Below, one piece after another: positions 15,301-15,786 of a stretch of 15,786 bases of DNA. The stretch is from Chloroflexota bacterium (lineage in GTDB: Bacteria; Chloroflexota; UBA6077; CF-72). The position numbers and the translations under genes are program-made. How positions within the stretch are numbered: the stretch's first letter is position 1; every line of letters begins with the position of its first letter. The stretch lies in contig JAFAWJ010000013.1 in assembly GCA_019242065.1 (NCBI GenBank), forward strand, positions 1-15,786. Direction: 5' to 3'. The notes under the pieces are model-generated. The model was given only the letters and a program-made list of their open reading frames with translations. It was not told the origin of the DNA and ran no database searches.

Positions 15301-15632
15301 CCCCTATCGCCGAGATTGTCGAGGCCAAACCGGTGCGTCGAACACGCTCGAAGAAGGCGGAGGTGCCCGCCGTCGCCGAGGTTGTCGAAGTCGTCGAGGC
15401 CAAACCCGCCCGCCGTGCGCGGGCGAAAAAGGCCGAAGTCGCCGAACCCGTCGTCGTCGAGGTCATCGAAGTTGTGGAGACCAAGCCCGCGCGCCGGACG
15501 CGTACGAAGAAGACCGCCGTTGAAGCCGTTGAAGTCGACCTGGAGGCGGAGGCGCCAGTCCTTAACGGCACCAGCGCCGAGCCGGTGCCCGCGGTTCGCC
15601 CGCGCGCCCGACGCGCTACTCGCGCCTCCTGA
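12339..15632 (+). CDS. Upf1-like SF1 helicase with long repetitive charged tail
   Basis: 1097 residues from the GTG at 12339; a stop lies 9 codons upstream in frame, so this is the first possible start. The ribosome site is weak (GGGGGA too close). Residues 1-330 start with a basic run (RRRRRFRR) and are otherwise undefined. Helicase motifs: Q-motif Q336 (NRSQARAV), Walker A GPPGTGKST (356-364), Walker B DEAN (464-467), motif III GDPMQLQPV (488-496), QNRMHP (563-568), motif V DAFEGREKD (684-692), motif VI LNVAISRSR (716-724). DEAN and the QNRMHP/DAFEGRE/VAISR set place it in the Upf1/DNA2-like SF1B group, which move 5'-3' on DNA or RNA. A polar insertion of about 35 residues follows motif III before KSLFAWI. 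Residues about 765-1097 are a disordered basic/acidic tail with repeats. The galactokinase gene starts 21 nt after its stop. Confidence 0.93.
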   Translation: MPTDRRRRRFRRPGTGRWFTETVPSLRIELAAQVRATLTAWMRLYGEANDVPGLATGPIETRFARLRENTAADTLVVWTTPTRWAAGEGLSLRFPQLHLEFGCTLSDGHLIANKVAQVTEDARPPDREPGAVGVVVHPERVPLPPEDQPVTDTDVGVEMLERHFAQLAGKRWSGFAAPLRAALEAEAEEDEARTQRLTVPFQDGALSHGGEEDVWRLKGIAVEALRQLDDGEWLEILDDQGRSRTSARVIDTHPGAGTLVVGVRTASDPPHSGYVRPRSRRKILEQKRALLDELASPTGSLPNLVRLVAAPASMPTPRQVRPERFVNSAVARNRSQARAVSLALGLEDGEALLIQGPPGTGKSTTAAEIDIQLILRDPGVRILVCSHSNHGTDNMLMKVLPFLDDAADRIARIGFYERIAREARPFYAAADADLGDRNVIFTTIDALVLQDIAGARVYDYVILDEANRAGVLDSLLALARGKRMILVGDPMQLQPVMSEAEQQIVAASNQQNGTGARHGRHAGRNQLVGVAQPGANNVIGKSLFAWIQERHFAPGAAVLLDQQNRMHPAIGELVSRVFYSNRVRTGPAAPRRGTGLPAFPSPVTWVDTRSLRGNVESRAGGTSLFNVAEARLVTSITRNLASQAPPNLTIGVITAYAEQRDLLRRLMGPHDWPPDRALEIDTVDAFEGREKDIIVLSLVRANRRRDIGFLRLEQRLNVAISRSRRLLIIVGDTSTLRQGYFHHLVATCQQVGQIIPAPKLIGMFLSRGRRRQEREEHRREVAAEEAAASADGEVVTTEAGVTVEGGVAPVSTAGQESHGAGAGGSRRRRRRAWERRRERLRAMHEQAASAEDVAPSDESVDSVAPEVPSAPSEEEDVTGPVVRPRRPRRRREPSVALEVAAETEAEPEVEPEPEPVKPRRTRTRKVAEPVTQLELLTESEPAEVTPPTPRRRTRAKALPPVEPVVNEEIVEVKPVRRARAKKIEVVEPPIAEIVEAKPVRRTRSKKAEVPAVAEVVEVVEAKPARRARAKKAEVAEPVVVEVIEVVETKPARRTRTKKTAVEAVEVDLEAEAPVLNGTSAEPVPAVRPRARRATRAS
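15087..15512 (+). repeat. Protein-level basic repeats in the helicase tail
   Basis: Four near-identical basic cores lie at residues 973, 997, 1022 and 1049: KPVRRARAKK, KPVRRTRSKK, KPARRARAKK and KPARRTRTKK, spaced 24, 25 and 27 residues apart by Val/Glu-rich spacers such as AEVVEVVEA. Two older copies are at 917 (KPRRTRTRK) and 948 (TPRRRTRAK). The design recalls nucleic-acid-binding tails of histone H1-like and RNase E-like proteins. Confidence 0.85.
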
Positions 15633-15653
15633 TCCTTCTGAGAGCCCGCTTCA

Positions 15654-15786
15654 ATGCGCTCGGCGCAGTCCGCCGCGCCAGGCCGCGTGAACCTGATCGG
15701 CGAGCACACCGACTACAACGGTGGCTTCGTACTGCCCACGCCCATCCCCCAGCACACGCGGGCCTACCTGACTCCCGGCGAGGCCC
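15654..15786 (+). CDS. galK: Galactokinase, N-terminal part (truncated by window end)
   Basis: The first 44 residues only; the window ends inside the gene. The GHMP-kinase galactokinase signature [15 protein letters not shown] (residues 10-24) is complete, including the Glu-His-Thr-Asp-Tyr that contacts galactose, followed by FVLPTPI. The enzyme phosphorylates galactose to galactose-1-phosphate with ATP in the Leloir pathway. Only 9 residues precede the signature, versus about 25 in E. coli GalK, so the N-terminus is short or starts earlier; an in-frame stop at 15630-15632 (helicase) limits an earlier start to the 21-nt gap. A GAGAG site lies 10 nt before the ATG at 15654. Transcription may continue from the helicase gene. 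Confidence 0.93.
   Translation, partial: MRSAQSAAPGRVNLIGEHTDYNGGFVLPTPIPQHTRAYLTPGEA

Noticed and set aside
3990..15786. A defence island or mobile element based on the two helicases
   Set aside because: No nuclease, methyltransferase, integrase, transposase or att-like repeats are visible, and the genes are interspersed with housekeeping genes such as rph and galK.

Overview
The window reads as ordinary chromosomal DNA from a very GC-rich bacterium. Gene content (TelA/XpaC, a SNF2 plus SWIM pair, rhomboid, RNase PH, a PHP phosphoesterase), frequent GTG starts, and two promoters whose -10 box lies only 6-7 nt before the start codon (probable leaderless mRNAs) suit an uncultured soil-type Chloroflexota or a relative. 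That placement is inference from style; no rRNA or lineage marker is present. I see no tRNA, rRNA, CRISPR array, transposase or phage gene.

Layout. Positions 18-134 hold three tandem 39-bp units, each containing a palindrome, just past the 3' end of a minus-strand operon. That operon (3921 down to 157) encodes a HutC-type GntR regulator, an exported protein with a DUF4352-like C-terminal domain, a TelA-family protein and a two-pass membrane protein resembling XpaC. A 16-bp inverted repeat overlapping a -10 box upstream of gntR (3975-3990) looks like its operator. Further upstream on the same strand is a YggT-family membrane protein (4532-3990) with its own likely promoter.

From 4612 everything is on the plus strand. 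A SNF2-family helicase overlaps by 4 nt a SWIM zinc-finger protein, a pairing seen in many bacteria. RNase PH (rph) follows. Next is a rhomboid protease that appears to carry a YggT-like C-terminal membrane domain; it overlaps a PHP-family phosphoesterase by 4 nt. An unrecognised acidic protein follows, with its own promoter. Then comes a 1097-residue Upf1-like superfamily 1 helicase with an undefined N-terminal region, an insertion inside the helicase core and a roughly 330-residue charged repetitive tail. The window ends inside a galactokinase gene.

Functional reading. The left block is a regulated envelope/stress-type operon whose signal is unknown. The right block is mostly nucleic-acid enzymes (SNF2, SWIM, RNase PH, SF1 helicase) interleaved with a membrane protease and a phosphoesterase. 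The most unusual items are the SF1 helicase architecture and tail, the rhomboid-YggT fusion, the GntR-controlled TelA operon and the hairpin repeat array. Nothing here proves a new system.
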